In this document: in pieces, positions 11,721 to 22,162 of the stretch
Layout of the letters: each line of letters begins with the position of its first letter
Numbering within the stretch: the stretch's first letter is position 1
Origin: Galeopsis tetrahit
Lineage: Eukaryota > Streptophyta > Magnoliopsida > Lamiales > Lamiaceae
Assembly: GCA_963675135.1 (NCBI GenBank)
Contig: OY776134.1
Span: forward strand, 58,547,740 to 58,611,739
Reading direction: 5' to 3'
DNA length: 64,000 nucleotides
The notes under the pieces: generated by a model
Told to the model about the DNA's origin: nothing
Database searches by the model: none
Seen by the model: only the letters and a program-made list of their open reading frames with translations
Made by a program: the position numbers and the translations under genes

Positions 11721-12029
11721 TCCCTCCGTTCCAAGTTTATTTGTGCATTTACTGTTTACACGTAGTTTAATGTGTGAGTTATTTATTTGTATTAAAGGGA
11801 TAACGTAGAGGGTATGAAAGTCTTTTGAGTAATAAAATAAATAATAAAATATTATGAGTAATAAAGTAGAGTGATAAAGTAATGACATGCATATGATGTA
11901 ATTTTGAGTTGTTTGAATGGTGTAGTTTAAAGTGAAAAAATTTTAATTTATTGTCAAATAAGGAAATGCACAATCTAAATCGAGACATCCATTTTTGACA
12001 AATGCACAATCTAACTTGGAACGAGGGAG
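11721..12029. mobile_element. Stowaway-like MITE (309 bp)
   Basis: The ends TCCCTCCGTTCCAAGTTTAT and the complement of CTCCCTCGTTCCAAGTTAGA are flanked by TA (11719-11720 and 12030-12031). The body is AT-rich without coding potential. A reading frame on the minus strand across it is a chance frame. Confidence 0.75.
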
Positions 12030-12135
12030 TAGTTTAAATGTTTTTTTTTTCGATTTTTTTGTGACATTGTGGTGGGTGTGATTATAATTTTAATGAATTT
12101 TATTTTAATTTAATTGATAAAGGAGTACTATAATA

Positions 12136-12382
12136 TTTTTACATGTGATTTTATTTTAAAAATATTAGGGGGTGAACTCATAAAAAAAAAGGGTGTAACC
12201 CATTTAGAAACTGGATCCAGTTAGTTACATGTGTGTAACTGGTACACACAAGTATTTACTATATTTTTACATGTAATTTTATTTAAACAAAATTGGGGGG
12301 GTGAACTCATAAAAAAGAGAGGGTGTGTAACTCATTTAGAAATTGGATCCAGTTACATGTGTAACTGGTACACACAAGTATT
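12136..12382. repeat. Two-unit tandem repeat at the right end of the 4.4-kb MULE
   Basis: Two units of about 125 bp share ACATGTRATTTTATTT, GGGGTGAACTCATAAAAAA, GGATCCAGTTA and GTAACTGGTACACACAAGTA. The GGATCCAGTTACA portion also appears inverted at 7954-7990. Confidence 0.75.
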
Positions 12383-12972
12383 TGCCAAATATAAAAGAAG
12401 TAGAATTTTCCTAAATATAAATTCATATTACAATCAATTTTACGATATATATATATAGAGTTTATATTAAAATTTATCAGTACTCAAACTGTACATTGCA
12501 CCAAAAAATTAGTTTAGTTTAAAGTGAAGAATACCGTTTTGAATTTTTGGATATTTGTAAAAAATAAAAAAATCATTTTTAATTTAACATTTTTTTTTCA
12601 AAAAAAATTCCAAAAATTTTTTTTATTTACACTACATGTCATTATTGTTCACACTAATTAAAAATTATATCTTCAATAAAGTTGAATTACTCATTTTATA
12701 TCTTAAATAAAGTTGAATTACTCATTTTATATCTTCTAAAATGTCATTTTATTACATTTAATAACAATAAATAATTCTTACGTCAGTAAATGTTGAATTA
12801 ATAACTGATGGAGTAATACTTATTTTTTGGGCTGGGTTAAAGGGCTGCGGATTAGATATTTTGATACATCCATGAGAAATCGGCCCATGTTATTCATACT
12901 TTTAACAATATCTTAAATTAGTTAAATATGAGTATAAATTAAAATTGGTTAGTCTATTAAATTAACAAAATT

Positions 12973-13046
12973 GGCCCATTAGCTCAGCTGGTTAGAGCGT
13001 CGTGCTAATAACGCGAAGGTCGCAGGTTCGAGACCTGCATGGGCCA
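12973..13046 (+). tRNA. tRNA-Ile (anticodon AAU), copy 2
   Basis: All 74 bases are identical to the tRNA at 4980-5053: same acceptor, D, anticodon and T stems, anticodon AAU, no intron, intact A and B boxes. The 5' flank also resembles copy 1, with CCCATGTTATTCATACTTTT about 90 bp upstream against CCCATTTTATTCATACTTTT, so the tRNA was duplicated together with its surroundings. Confidence 0.97.
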
Positions 13047-14085
13047 ATTTAATTTTTCCGATTTTTTAAAATCAAGTCTCTTTATAAATTAAAATTTTAT
13101 CATAAAATTATAGATTGGAGCGTCCCAGCGTTTATGTAATAAAAACGCGAGGCCCCCACGCGTTTTCCAAATTAATTATGGACTGCAAAAAAAAAAAGTA
13201 TTTATTTTTAGAAAAACGGCCGGCCCCGGGGCGTTTTCCTTATATATATGCATGTGTCATTGTGTGTGTATACTGATGCATGGTATTGGCATGCATGGAT
13301 AAATTGGATTCACACTTACATGATGAGTATTGTTGGAATGAGCAATATAAGGGCGTTTTTCATTTTAATATTCTACTATAATTTTATCAAATTAAAATAG
13401 AAATGTTAATTTATTCTAAAATCAAATTGGATACATTTTAATTAAAAAATTATTATTCTCTCTGTTTCACAATAATTTTCATACACTTAAAATAATGTAA
13501 AACTCTTATAAATTTCAATTTCAATTTCACTGTATTCATAAATTTACACAAAATACCATTGTTTTTGGATCCACACATATACAAAAGTCTTTTTTTAAAA
13601 AAATTTATATATTAAGGTTTGCAAAATTAATTACCCCTCAAAACCCTACTCATTATTATAGTACATTTTATTTATTAATATGTGTGCCCATCCTATAAAT
13701 AAAATATAATAACGGGTAGAGTTTTGAGCATGGAAGAAGATATCCTCGATATTTCTAATTTTTGTGGTCACCGATATTTATAATGTATGTGAATAAGGAT
13801 ATTTTCACGATATTTGTAAAAAAAATTAAAAAATCGATAAATATCGGATGCAATACCAATACTGAACTTAATATCCAAAAATATCCAAAAAAATATCGAG
13901 AAAGTGTCGTATTAAATAACATTGTACGGAGTATATTATATTTTATACTCCGTATAAATTTATCACATATGTAAAATGTGTTCAAATTATTTTATTAGAT
14001 TTATGTATTAAAAATTTATTATTAAATTTTTCTAATTTTTAAATTTACAGATATCAATATATCCACTGATATTTTCACAAATTTA

Positions 14086-15132
14086 GGGCATGATTGGTAT
14101 GGGGTAATGGGCTTAGAATGGAATGAGCATTCATGGATCTATTCATAATCTCATGATTGGTATGCTTTTTTACACGGAATCGTGATTCCTCGTGGAATGG
14201 TGATTCCCAAAAATAAAGAATTTTGATTCCTCTCCATCCCCCTATCTTTACCCATTCCATTCTACGTGAAATTAAATTATTTTTATTTTCTAAAAAAAAA
14301 AAATCATTAAAAAAATATTTTTACAAAATTATCCTCATCAACAATTAAAAAGATTTTCATTAACCCTTTTATTATCCAACCTTAATCCACGATTAAATAC
14401 AATATTCATTAACCTTCTTTAACCTAATTCATCCAAGAGGGAAGGATGTTGAGAAAGAACGGAGAAGAGAAAAAACGAAGAAGAGAAGAACGCTGAGAAA
14501 AAAACGCAGAACGCTGAGAAAAAAATGCAGAACGCTGAGAAAAAAGAAAAAAACGCAGAAGAAAAAAACGCAAAAGAAGAACGCTGAGAAAAAAACGCAA
14601 AAGAGAAGAATGATGAGAAAAAAACGCAGAAGAGAAGAATGATGAGAAAAAAACGCAGAAGAGAAGAACGTTGAGAAAAAACGCAGAAGAGAAGAACTAG
14701 TCAAAGAATAAGAATAGTAGTGTATTGTTCTATATATATACAGCTGTTTCGTATATATATATATATATATATATATATTTCATGATTACATCTTATAATA
14801 ATGGGTAAAAATGTATATCATTTTTTTAAATGAACGATTATTTATATTTAGTTTTATTATTAAAATAATAGCATATTAACCAATTTAATATGTTTATATA
14901 AAATATGTATAAGGGTATTTTAGTCCTTTAAGCTAAACTTTTTACATTATTTTACATTCATTTTATTATACCAATCATGAGAATGAAATCAATCAAGAAA
15001 TAATTTTTCCATTCCTTGTCAATACCAATCATGAGAATGACCATTCAGACTTTCATTCCATTCAAACATTCATTTCATTCATGAGTTCATTCCATTCAGT
15101 CACATTTTCATTCAGTCATACCAATCATGCCC
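14086..15132. mobile_element. Tourist/PIF-Harbinger-type MITE (1,047 bp)
   Basis: The perfect inverted ends GGGCATGATTGGTATG and CATACCAATCATGCCC are flanked by TTA (14083-14085 and 15133-15135), the 3-bp target duplication of PIF/Harbinger elements. Related CATGATTGGTAT motifs recur inside both ends. The interior has a purine-rich minisatellite (about 14450-14700, units like AGAAGAACGCTGAGAAAAAA) and an AT microsatellite (14752-14778). No transposase. Confidence 0.85.
14450..14700. repeat. Purine-rich minisatellite inside the Tourist-like element
   Basis: Repeats of about 26-33 bp built on GAAGAACGCTGAGAAAAAAA and CGCAGAAGA. The minus-strand frame across it (Phe/Ser-rich) is a product of the repeat and not a gene. 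Confidence 0.75.
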
Positions 15133-15697
15133 TTAAGGTTTCAGTATTTCCACCGATATCAATATTTTCAACCTTGGTTTTGCGGGGTAATTAATTTTGA
15201 AAATCTTAATGTATAAATTAAAAAAATGAGTTTACTTGTGTCAGTGTGTATGTGTGAGTCCAAAAACAATATATTTTGTATAAATTTATAAATATTGTAA
15301 GAGTGGAGTTTATAATGTATGTGTGAGTCCAAAAACAAAGATATTTTGTATAAATTTTCAAATATTGTAAGAGTGGAGTTTATAAGGTTTTGCATTTTAA
15401 GGGTGTGAAAATTATTATAAAATGTTTAAAAAAAAAAGTAAAAATTATTATAAAATGGAGGGAACAATATTTATTTAATTAAAGTGTATTGATTTTGGAA
15501 TAAATTAACATTTCTATTTTAATTTGATATGTGAATTATAGAATATTAAAATGAAAAACGCCCTTATATTGCTCATTCCAACAATATTCACCATGTAAGT
15601 GTGAATCCAATTTATCCATGCATGCCAAGGACATGCATTAGTATACACATACAATGATACATGCATATATATATATATATAAGGAAAACGCCCTGGG

Positions 15698-16459
15698 CAG
15701 GGGCGGGCCCAGAACTCAAGGTTAGGGGGGGGGCCAATTTTTTTTAATGATCCAAAACATTAATATATATATATAGATATAATGATATATATATATATTA
15801 TAATATTTATTTATATTATATTTACATCAAAATACATTAATGGTATTACATCAATATATCTTTTAAAATATATAAATGACGACCTTGAGTTGTAAGAAAA
15901 AATATATTTTATGTTATAGTATTGATAAGGAGAAATGAATACTTAAATTCTTGAACAATAAATACTTTATTTATTTATTTTGTTTAATGTGATGTAAAAT
16001 TTTAAAAAAATTAACAAATTAAATTGTCAATTATATTTTTTTCATCAATTCTTTTTTTAGTGGGCTAAGTTTTATTTATTTAATATTACTAAATGAGTTA
16101 ATTGCAAACGTGTTTAAAAAATATTATAGTAATATAAAGTTACTTAATTTTATCAATAATAGTCTCAAACTATAATTAGTTTTAATAGTCAATTATAAAT
16201 TAAATATTTAGAAAAAAATAAGAAAATAAAATAAATAATATATATGCGGATAAATTAAAATAACAAACTTAATATTGGCAATTGACGGCTTGTTATATAT
16301 ATTTATGGGAGGTTTTCTTAATTTATAAGGAATTAACTAAGAAAAAAGAATTAGTCTGTAAAGTTTTTGTGTGGGCTGGGTTTAGATGGTTTATGCATGC
16401 TCGATATTTCATTTTGGGGAGGGGCCAATTTAGAAGGAAAAAAAAAGGTTCCGCCCCTG
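15698..16459. mobile_element. hAT-like non-autonomous element (762 bp)
   Basis: The ends CAGGGGCGG and CCGCCCCTG are inverted and typical of plant hAT elements. Direct repeats CCCTGGG lie outside (15691-15697 and 16460-16466). With one base lost on the left, the 8-bp hAT duplication CCCTGGGG fits. Removing the element and one repeat makes this arm equal in length to the uninterrupted left arm around 13220-13245, an in-window empty site. No transposase is visible. Confidence 0.85.
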
Positions 16460-16570
16460 CCCTGGGGCTGGGCGTTTTTCTAAAAAAAAAAAACTTTTTT
16501 TTTGCAGTCCGTAATTAATTTGGAAAACGCGTGGGGGCCTCGCGTTTTTATTACATAAAAACTCGGCCCC

Positions 16571-16929
16571 CGAACGTTTTACTACATTTTGTTAAAACTT
16601 TCCAAATTCACCCTATTTTATAAAATATTTAATTTATTTATAATAAACTAATAAAAAACCCGTTGAATTGGGCCGTGGTTCTAGTTTTGACCCATTAAAT
16701 ATGGTAATTAAATAAGGGGTTAGATAGGTGGGAGACTTGGTTAATTGAGGCATTATGTTAAAAAAAAAAAAAAAAAAATTGTACTTCTGGAATAAGATAA
16801 TAGGTGTTTATTATTGACATTGTTGTCCTAGAAAAGGAACACCTCGTTTCACAAATATTTGGCACTCTGTTTTTTTCGCCTCAAAATTCAGTTGCTCTTG
16901 TGCAAAAAAGTCAGGTGAGAGAGGGAGAA
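16571..16929 (+). other. 5' flank of MPO1-like copy 2
   Basis: AT-rich, with an A-run at 16760-16778. No TATA box or UTR boundary can be assigned with confidence. It replaces the tRNA-proximal flank that copy 1 has. Confidence 0.35.
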
Positions 16930-19096
16930 ATGGGGAGGGGACTGTTTGATTTGGAGCGACATTTTTCTTTCTATGGAGCTTATCATAGCAACCCTGTAAA
17001 CATAGCACTGCACATGATCTTTGTTTGGCCTATTCTCTTCACAGCTTTGGTTCTTTTCTATTTTACACCGCCTTTCCTGTCGATTCAGTTGTTGAATCGG
17101 AGTTTCCTTGTCTTGAATTTAGGGTTCTTCTTCACTCTCATTTATGGTGTGTATTATGTGTTTATGGATAGGAAAGCGGGCTCTTTAGCTGCTTTCTTAT
17201 GTTTTCTGTGTTGGGTTGGAGGCAGCGCTCTTGGCCATCACCTTGGATTCTCTTTGGCTTGGAAAGTAAGTATTCAAGTGTTAATCTTCATGATGTTTAA
17301 TTGTTGGGTTTTTTTTTTGTCTGATCTGACCTTTTTCATTGCTGAGGAATTGTGCACTGGAAAAAGGGGTTTACTAATTTTCATAGTAGATATAGATTGA
17401 ACATATGTTTTGAACAATTATTGTCATATCTTGATTTTTCATTTCCTTGAAAGCTTTGAATTGTTTAATTTCTCTTGTTTCTTGTTTTTTGTGATATGTC
17501 AAGTGACATCAGAAACAAGATAAACGTGTCACCTTATGTTCTCAAAATTCTTCATGGATAGTTTAGCAGTTATTCAGCTGTGAATATGCTCTTATATATT
17601 CGGAGTTCTAGCTTTGGTGCAGAACTAGTATATTGACAATTACTTCTCTGATGTCATGTTATCGATTTTGGATGATTTAGTTAGAGGCTTAGAGCATATA
17701 TTTACGTTGTTGACGCGTGTTTGAGCTGATAATAAGGCAATTGTGTTATGTTTCCTTTAAGAATATTCTAGAAATGATTTCATTTTAACAAGTGTTTAGT
17801 GTTGTGATCTGCATTGAAGTTATTAGTATTGCTGTATCTAAAATCTTTATTAATTACTTTCATTTTTTTAACTATCTTCTCATTGCAGATCCACCTTTTT
17901 TTTATCTGTATTTGTTCCTAACATGCTATTTAAAGTCTTTACTTATAATCAACACTCCAAGATGCCCAATCTGTTGTTGAAACCTATTGAAAGCTTAATA
18001 CTTTATTAGGACTTCATGATTCTTTTATAAGGAAGCTATTTGTTCTTACTGAACCATAACACCACATGCTTTATCTTCGTAGTTTATTTTCAGTCTTGAT
18101 TTTCAATTGCTTCACTTGGAATTGTAGGCATCTTAAATGTCTGTAGGACACCCTAGGGAGGTGACTTTTTAGCTGCTTGACGCAAACTGGTACAATTCAT
18201 TTATTGTCTTATTACTTATAGTTGGGGCCTTTTAAATTAAGTCTTTAATAAACAGCCCGTAGGCTTTATTCTTGTGGACTAAGTTAGCGTTTAGGCTTTG
18301 AGTCTTGTTTATACTGCATTCGTTAGGGCATCTAGAGGGATCATAGAATTTGGGAAACAGCAGTTGTTGCTTGGACAGGATTTAATATAGGAGTATTATA
18401 TTTTTATTGTTTTCTTGTTTCTCGTTTCTCGACCCTTTTTACTTCATCAAGTTCGCTATCCATTTGAGAGTGCTTAATTCAGGCCCTTGATATAAATTTC
18501 ATAATAGCAGTAGTTAATGAATGTGATGGTTAAAAATTCATGGACGTATTCGTTCTTTTATGTGAATGATACAATATTGAACTTCTCTTCGATGTTATAA
18601 AGCTGCAAAATACCATTGAGGTTTCCATTTTTTCTGTTTCCCTTTTGGAATCGAGCCTAGTGCTGATTCATACCAGAATTTTACCAGGTAGTTCTTGCGT
18701 CCCAGTTAATCTGCTGGACTGGACAGTTCATAGGCCATGGTGTCTTTGAGGTGATGAATCCCGATTAATTTACATCAACTTTCAACTCTTTTACTTTTCA
18801 CGTAGCTTATATAGATCAATTATTTGCAGAAACGAGCGCCTGCTCTGTTGGACAACCTTACTCAAGCATTCCTTATGGCACCATTCTTTGTTCTGCTGGA
18901 GGTATTATCTTTCATCATTTCATTAAATTGACCGTTAACGTTATGTCGTTATGAACGAAACATTGTTGGATGCTTACAGGGTTTGCATTTTGCTTTTGGG
19001 TACGAGCCATACCCTGGATTTTATGTTGCAGTGACTGCCAAAATCAACGATGAAATCGAAGCTTGGAAGGAAGAGAAACAGAAGAAAAATTCTTGA
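16930..19096 (+). CDS. MPO1-like (DUF962/YGL010w family) membrane protein, copy 2
   Basis: Four exons (16930-17265, 18688-18750, 18830-18901, 18980-19096) join to 195 residues with the same phase-0 boundaries as copy 1. The start is set by alignment with copy 1; an upstream in-frame ATG (16804) would add 42 residues that copy 1 lacks. The histidine pattern is kept (His11, 19, 28, 103, 104, 129), as are the hydrophobic segments and the RAPALLDNL and GYEPYPGF motifs. Differences include Lys3Arg, Ala13Ser, a changed loop near residues 51-57, Gln160His in GLQF, and a shorter tail (QKKNS in place of the longer acidic tail). Nothing disables it. By family knowledge it should act in the ER in 2-hydroxy fatty acid alpha-oxidation. 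Intron 1 is 1.4 kb. The promoter region differs from that of copy 1, because the inverted-repeat element lies only 359 bp upstream. Confidence 0.92.
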
Positions 19097-19865
19097 ACTT
19101 GTAAAATCCAGTTGAACTTGTGCTTGTTAATATTCTTTGGTACTGCATGCCCAAAGCAGATTTAATATGTGTATGCTAACATTTTCTCATTTTAAATAAA
19201 ATGGACTATGTATATTAAAGCATGTATGTTTGGGTAAATATATAAAAGTTTTTTTTTTTTTTTTTTTTTTGATAGGGGTAATTACATATATAAAAGTTGA
19301 TGAAAGAAAAAGTGCAAAAATCACAATCTGGAATTCAAGTGTTAAAAATGGAAAATATGCCTCGTTCAAATAAATCTCTTTGGTGGTGTTTAATTTTGGA
19401 TTTTGGGTGGCTTGAAGATTGATTTTTTAAATTCTGAATTTTTTAAATCTTGATTAATTGTACATGTATGTTTATTTTGCATTTTTTAGTAGAAAATATT
19501 TAACTTTATTTTAAATTAATGAATAAAATTTATATATATGTCAGATCAATAGGTCGATTTAATAAGGGTGATTTTTTTTAATTTCAAGGTAAAATTGATG
19601 TAAAATTTTAAAACCCAATACCTGTCATTAAAACGAAAGTAAACACTCCCTTCATGTAAATGCAATGGAAAAAATCGATTTTAGTTCGAAAAATTTAATT
19701 TTAATTTTAAACCACTACCATTAGAACGCCTATAAAAGTATAAATATACTACTCTTTCATATTTGCTATACAATTAATTATTACACTTTTAACATGTTTA
19801 AATCGTAATTCACATACTTTAATTATTCCATTTAAACATTGATTTAAAATTAAGTTAAATCACCT
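19097..19865. other. 3' flank of MPO1-like copy 2 and AT-rich spacer
   Basis: The first roughly 110 bp match the 3' flank of copy 1 (GTTAATATTCTTTGGTRCTRCATGCCCAAAGC), so the duplication includes the 3' UTR. The rest holds a T-run at about 19248-19270 and no gene. Confidence 0.5.
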
Positions 19866-19866
19866 C

Positions 19867-19874
<8 letters not shown>

Positions 19875-19903
<29 letters not shown>

Positions 19904-20976
19904 ACACCTCCATTTCAGATGGATGGCATTCCCTCGGCATTCCCTCGATTGATGCACCCCCTTTTTTTTTGTTACAAGTTAAATATCCATCCCTTTTCCC
20001 CTCCCCATGACTCGAATCCAGGATCTAAGGCCTAGGTAGTGGTGCTCTAACCACTTGAGCTATCCCACTTTGTAATATCGATCTAAAATAGATGCACCCC
20101 TCTTAATTATCGTAAATGTTCTTTTCTCTATAAAATTTCTATTACTGCCCACCCCAAACCTTAATTTTACCATCTTCAAAATTCAAAAAAATTCAAATCT
20201 TCCTTCCCCACCCCCCAACTTCCCCCACTGTCAGCCGTCGTCCGCCGCCTCCACCTCTCTCTCTCTCCCTTCCTTCTTTTTCTGTCGTTTTTCTCTCTTT
20301 TTTCTACCTCCCTCCCCACCCCCAACCATTGTCGTCAGCCTTCAGCCGCTTCTCGCCGCCGTTCGCCATCAACCTCCAGCCGCCACCAGCCTCCCCTCTC
20401 CCTCCTCCTTTCTTTTTTCCTTTTTTTATTTTTTCTTCAAACACCCCACCAAACCCCTTGCCCCACACCACTTGCCCGCCGCACCCACGGGCCCACAAGC
20501 AGCCAGGTATTTTCCCTCTCTCTCACCATTCTTTTTCTTCTGTTTTCTCTCCTGTTTTTTTGCGTTTTCTTAATTTTCGACACACCAGGCTCGAAAATCT
20601 ATATTCTCGTCGACAACAATTTATCGACGAGAGTGTATTTGGTCGACATTACATTGTCGAATTTTTTAAAAATATATATATATTCGACCAATCAGTGTCG
20701 ACGATATACACTCCCGTCGATGGTTCGTCAAAATTTTAAAAAAAATTGTGATTTTTTTAAGTATATTTGGAAATTTCTGTATTTTTTTTATTTTTTTGTG
20801 TCACGGCAGCCGGAAGTAGTGGTTTAAGGGAAAGGTTTAAAGAAATGACAGTATGGGGGTGCATATGGTATGTTGTATTTTAATGAAGAGTGTTTTTAAT
20901 TTTTTACCCTATTATTTTATGAATAAACTGACTGGGAGAGTGCATTTCTCCGAAATGCAGGTGTAAATAGTCAAAC
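19875..20976. mobile_element. MULE-like element with GTCGAC-rich centre (first of a related pair)
   Basis: The inverted ends share TTTACACCT and CATTTC (from 19901 at the left, complement near 20945-20965 at the right). CCATAAAAA is found outside both ends (19866-19874 and 20977-20985), a candidate 9-bp duplication, though the left copy merges into a long A-run. The interior has a C/T-rich pseudo-genic stretch (20160-20520) and a centre with scattered GTCGAC sites and inverted pieces (20590-20730). Layout and motifs resemble the neighbour at 21074-22153. A SINE is inserted at 19961-20090. Confidence 0.55.
19961..20090 (-). mobile_element. tRNA-derived SINE, full-length copy (130 bp)
   Basis: On the minus strand the element has a tRNA-like head with an A box (TAGCTCAAGTGGTTAGAGC) and a B box (GGATTCGAGTC). 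It then continues with CATGGGGAGGGG, GGGATGGATATTTAACTTGT and an A-run tail. GATGCACCCC flanks it exactly on both sides (19951-19960 and 20091-20100), the 10-bp duplication expected from LINE-driven insertion. Two further partial copies are at 43521-43581 and 46346-46450. It is transcribable in principle by polymerase III and needs a partner LINE to move. Confidence 0.85.
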
Positions 20977-21073
20977 CCATAAAAAAACGTAAAAGCTAAA
21001 ATACAAGCCGTTTCAAAAGCCCAATTAAGACTTAATACTGAAAAGCAGAAGCCCAATTAAAAAAATCCAACTT

Positions 21074-22153
21074 GGCATGGGTTATTTGCTCCTCCATGAA
21101 TGTTAGATGCACTCCCCCAATACACGTACCCCTCAAAATACACATAAGATAGATATACTTCTCTGTCATTTTCTATTAAAATTCTATATGATAAATGCAC
21201 GTACACCCCCCCCAAACCCTAATTTTCCTTCATCTTCCCCAACCTTCTCCTTCCTCATTTAAACCCTCAACCATTCTTCTTCCTCATACCATCCTAGTCG
21301 CCGCTCAACTGCCCTGCGCCGCCTGCCTCCACGCCACCCATCCCCGCAGCCTCACACTAGGTTTTTTCTTTCTTCTGCGTCGGTCGGCCGCCCCCTCCTC
21401 CACGGTCCCCTCTTTTTGTTCTCACCTTCTCCGTTGGCTCCTCCCTTCTTCTTTCTCTTAGAAATAGGTAGGTTTTATTTATTTATTTTCATTTTCGATT
21501 AGAAATTGTCGACCATAAACATTATGGTACATCAACAACAATTTTATGTTCCCACCTTCTCCGTTGGCTCCTCCCACTTCTTTCTCTTCGAAATAGGTAG
21601 GTTTTATTTATTTATTTTCATTTTCGATTAGAAATTGTCGACCATAAACATTATGGTACGTCGACAACAATTTTATGTTCCCACCTTCTCCGTTGGCTCC
21701 TCCCTCTTCTTTCTCTTCGAAATAGGTAGGTTTTATTTATTTATTTTCATTTTCGATTAGAAATTGTCGACCATAAACATTATGGTACGTCGACAAATTG
21801 TTGTCGACCATAATGTTTATGGTCGACAATTTCTTGTCGAATTTTTTTTTCTTTCGATAAAATGTTGTCGACAATGGTGCTTTTCGTCGACGATATATTA
21901 TATGGTCGACCAACACTATTGGTCGGTCTTTTTAGATTTTTAAGTTTTTTATTTATTTTCTAAATATATTTTGGATTGGGTGGCGTCAGAGGTGATGGTG
22001 TCGGAGTGGGCTACCCCAAAATTAGGGTTAATATTTTGAGAGGAAAAGTGTATGTATCCATAATATTTTACTAAAAGGACAAATATACATATTTATTTAA
22101 TAAATGAAGGGGGAGTGCATCTAACATTGTTGGAGGAGCAAATAACCCACACC
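21074..22153. mobile_element. MULE-like element (1,080 bp) with triple repeat and hairpin
   Basis: ATCCAACTT flanks both sides exactly (21065-21073 and 22154-22162). The ends are long inverted repeats containing GGGTTATTTGCTCCTCCA and TGTTAGATGCACTCCCCC. Inside is a C/T-rich stretch, a threefold tandem repeat of about 130 bp (21421-21800), then a near-perfect hairpin around GTCGACCATAAACATTATGG (21762-21832). No transposase. The apparent proline-rich frame at 21195-21461 is probably not a gene. Confidence 0.85.
21421..21800. repeat. Three tandem units of about 130 bp inside the MULE-like element
   Basis: Units start near 21421, 21551 and 21680 with CYCACCTTCTCCGTTGGCTC and run through AAATAGGTAGGTTTTATTTA to ATTGTCGACCATAAACATTA. 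They differ at only a few positions, so the amplification is recent. Confidence 0.85.
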
Positions 22154-22162
22154 ATCCAACTT

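Larger units (their letters stand above)
7945..12386. mobile_element. Probable 4.4-kb Mutator-like element (MULE) between the duplicated modules
   Basis: AAATATAAA occurs directly on both sides (7936-7944 and 12387-12395), a 9-bp duplication as MULEs make. Inside it, the left end (GTGTATGAATCTTGTGTACT, continuing to GTAACTGGATCCA) matches the complement of the right end (GGCAAATACTTGTGTGTACC, same continuation) over about 45 bp. The right terminal region is tandemly repeated once (12136-12260 and 12264-12382). No transposase is visible. The body is a host for other insertions (8378-8577, 9083-11027, 11721-12029), which suggests an old copy. Confidence 0.6.
13129..16570. mobile_element. Large inverted-repeat (foldback-type) element between tRNA copy 2 and MPO1-like copy 2
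   Basis: The left arm (about 13129-13660) is found inverted as the right arm (about 15166-16570). Shared landmarks are the GC-rich outer ends with ACGCGAGGCCCCCACGCG, the phrase GACTGCAAAAAAA, the GGGCGTTTTTCATTTTAATA block and the AAAATTAATTACCCC block. The right arm carries a 762-bp hAT-like insertion absent from the left arm, and a 69-bp tandem duplication (15248-15385). The loop contains a Tourist-like element. The outermost bases differ between arms and I found no clear target duplication, so the superfamily is open. Copy 1 has nothing comparable between tRNA and gene. Confidence 0.75.

Noticed and set aside
14429..14704. Phe/Ser-rich minus-strand frame
   Set aside because: A reading of the purine-rich minisatellite inside a Tourist-like MITE.
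16804..16929. Earlier in-frame ATG for MPO1-like copy 2
   Set aside because: Copy 1 begins at the position equivalent to 16930 and the family has a short N-terminus; the extra 42 residues have no counterpart.
19981..20075. A third tRNA gene
   Set aside because: The head has A and B boxes but does not fold into a proper acceptor stem, and it continues into a SINE body with tail and target duplication.
20329..20739. Proline-rich 136-codon frame
   Set aside because: Lies in the C/T-rich half of a MULE-like element, has no recognisable domain, and runs into the GTCGAC repeat zone.
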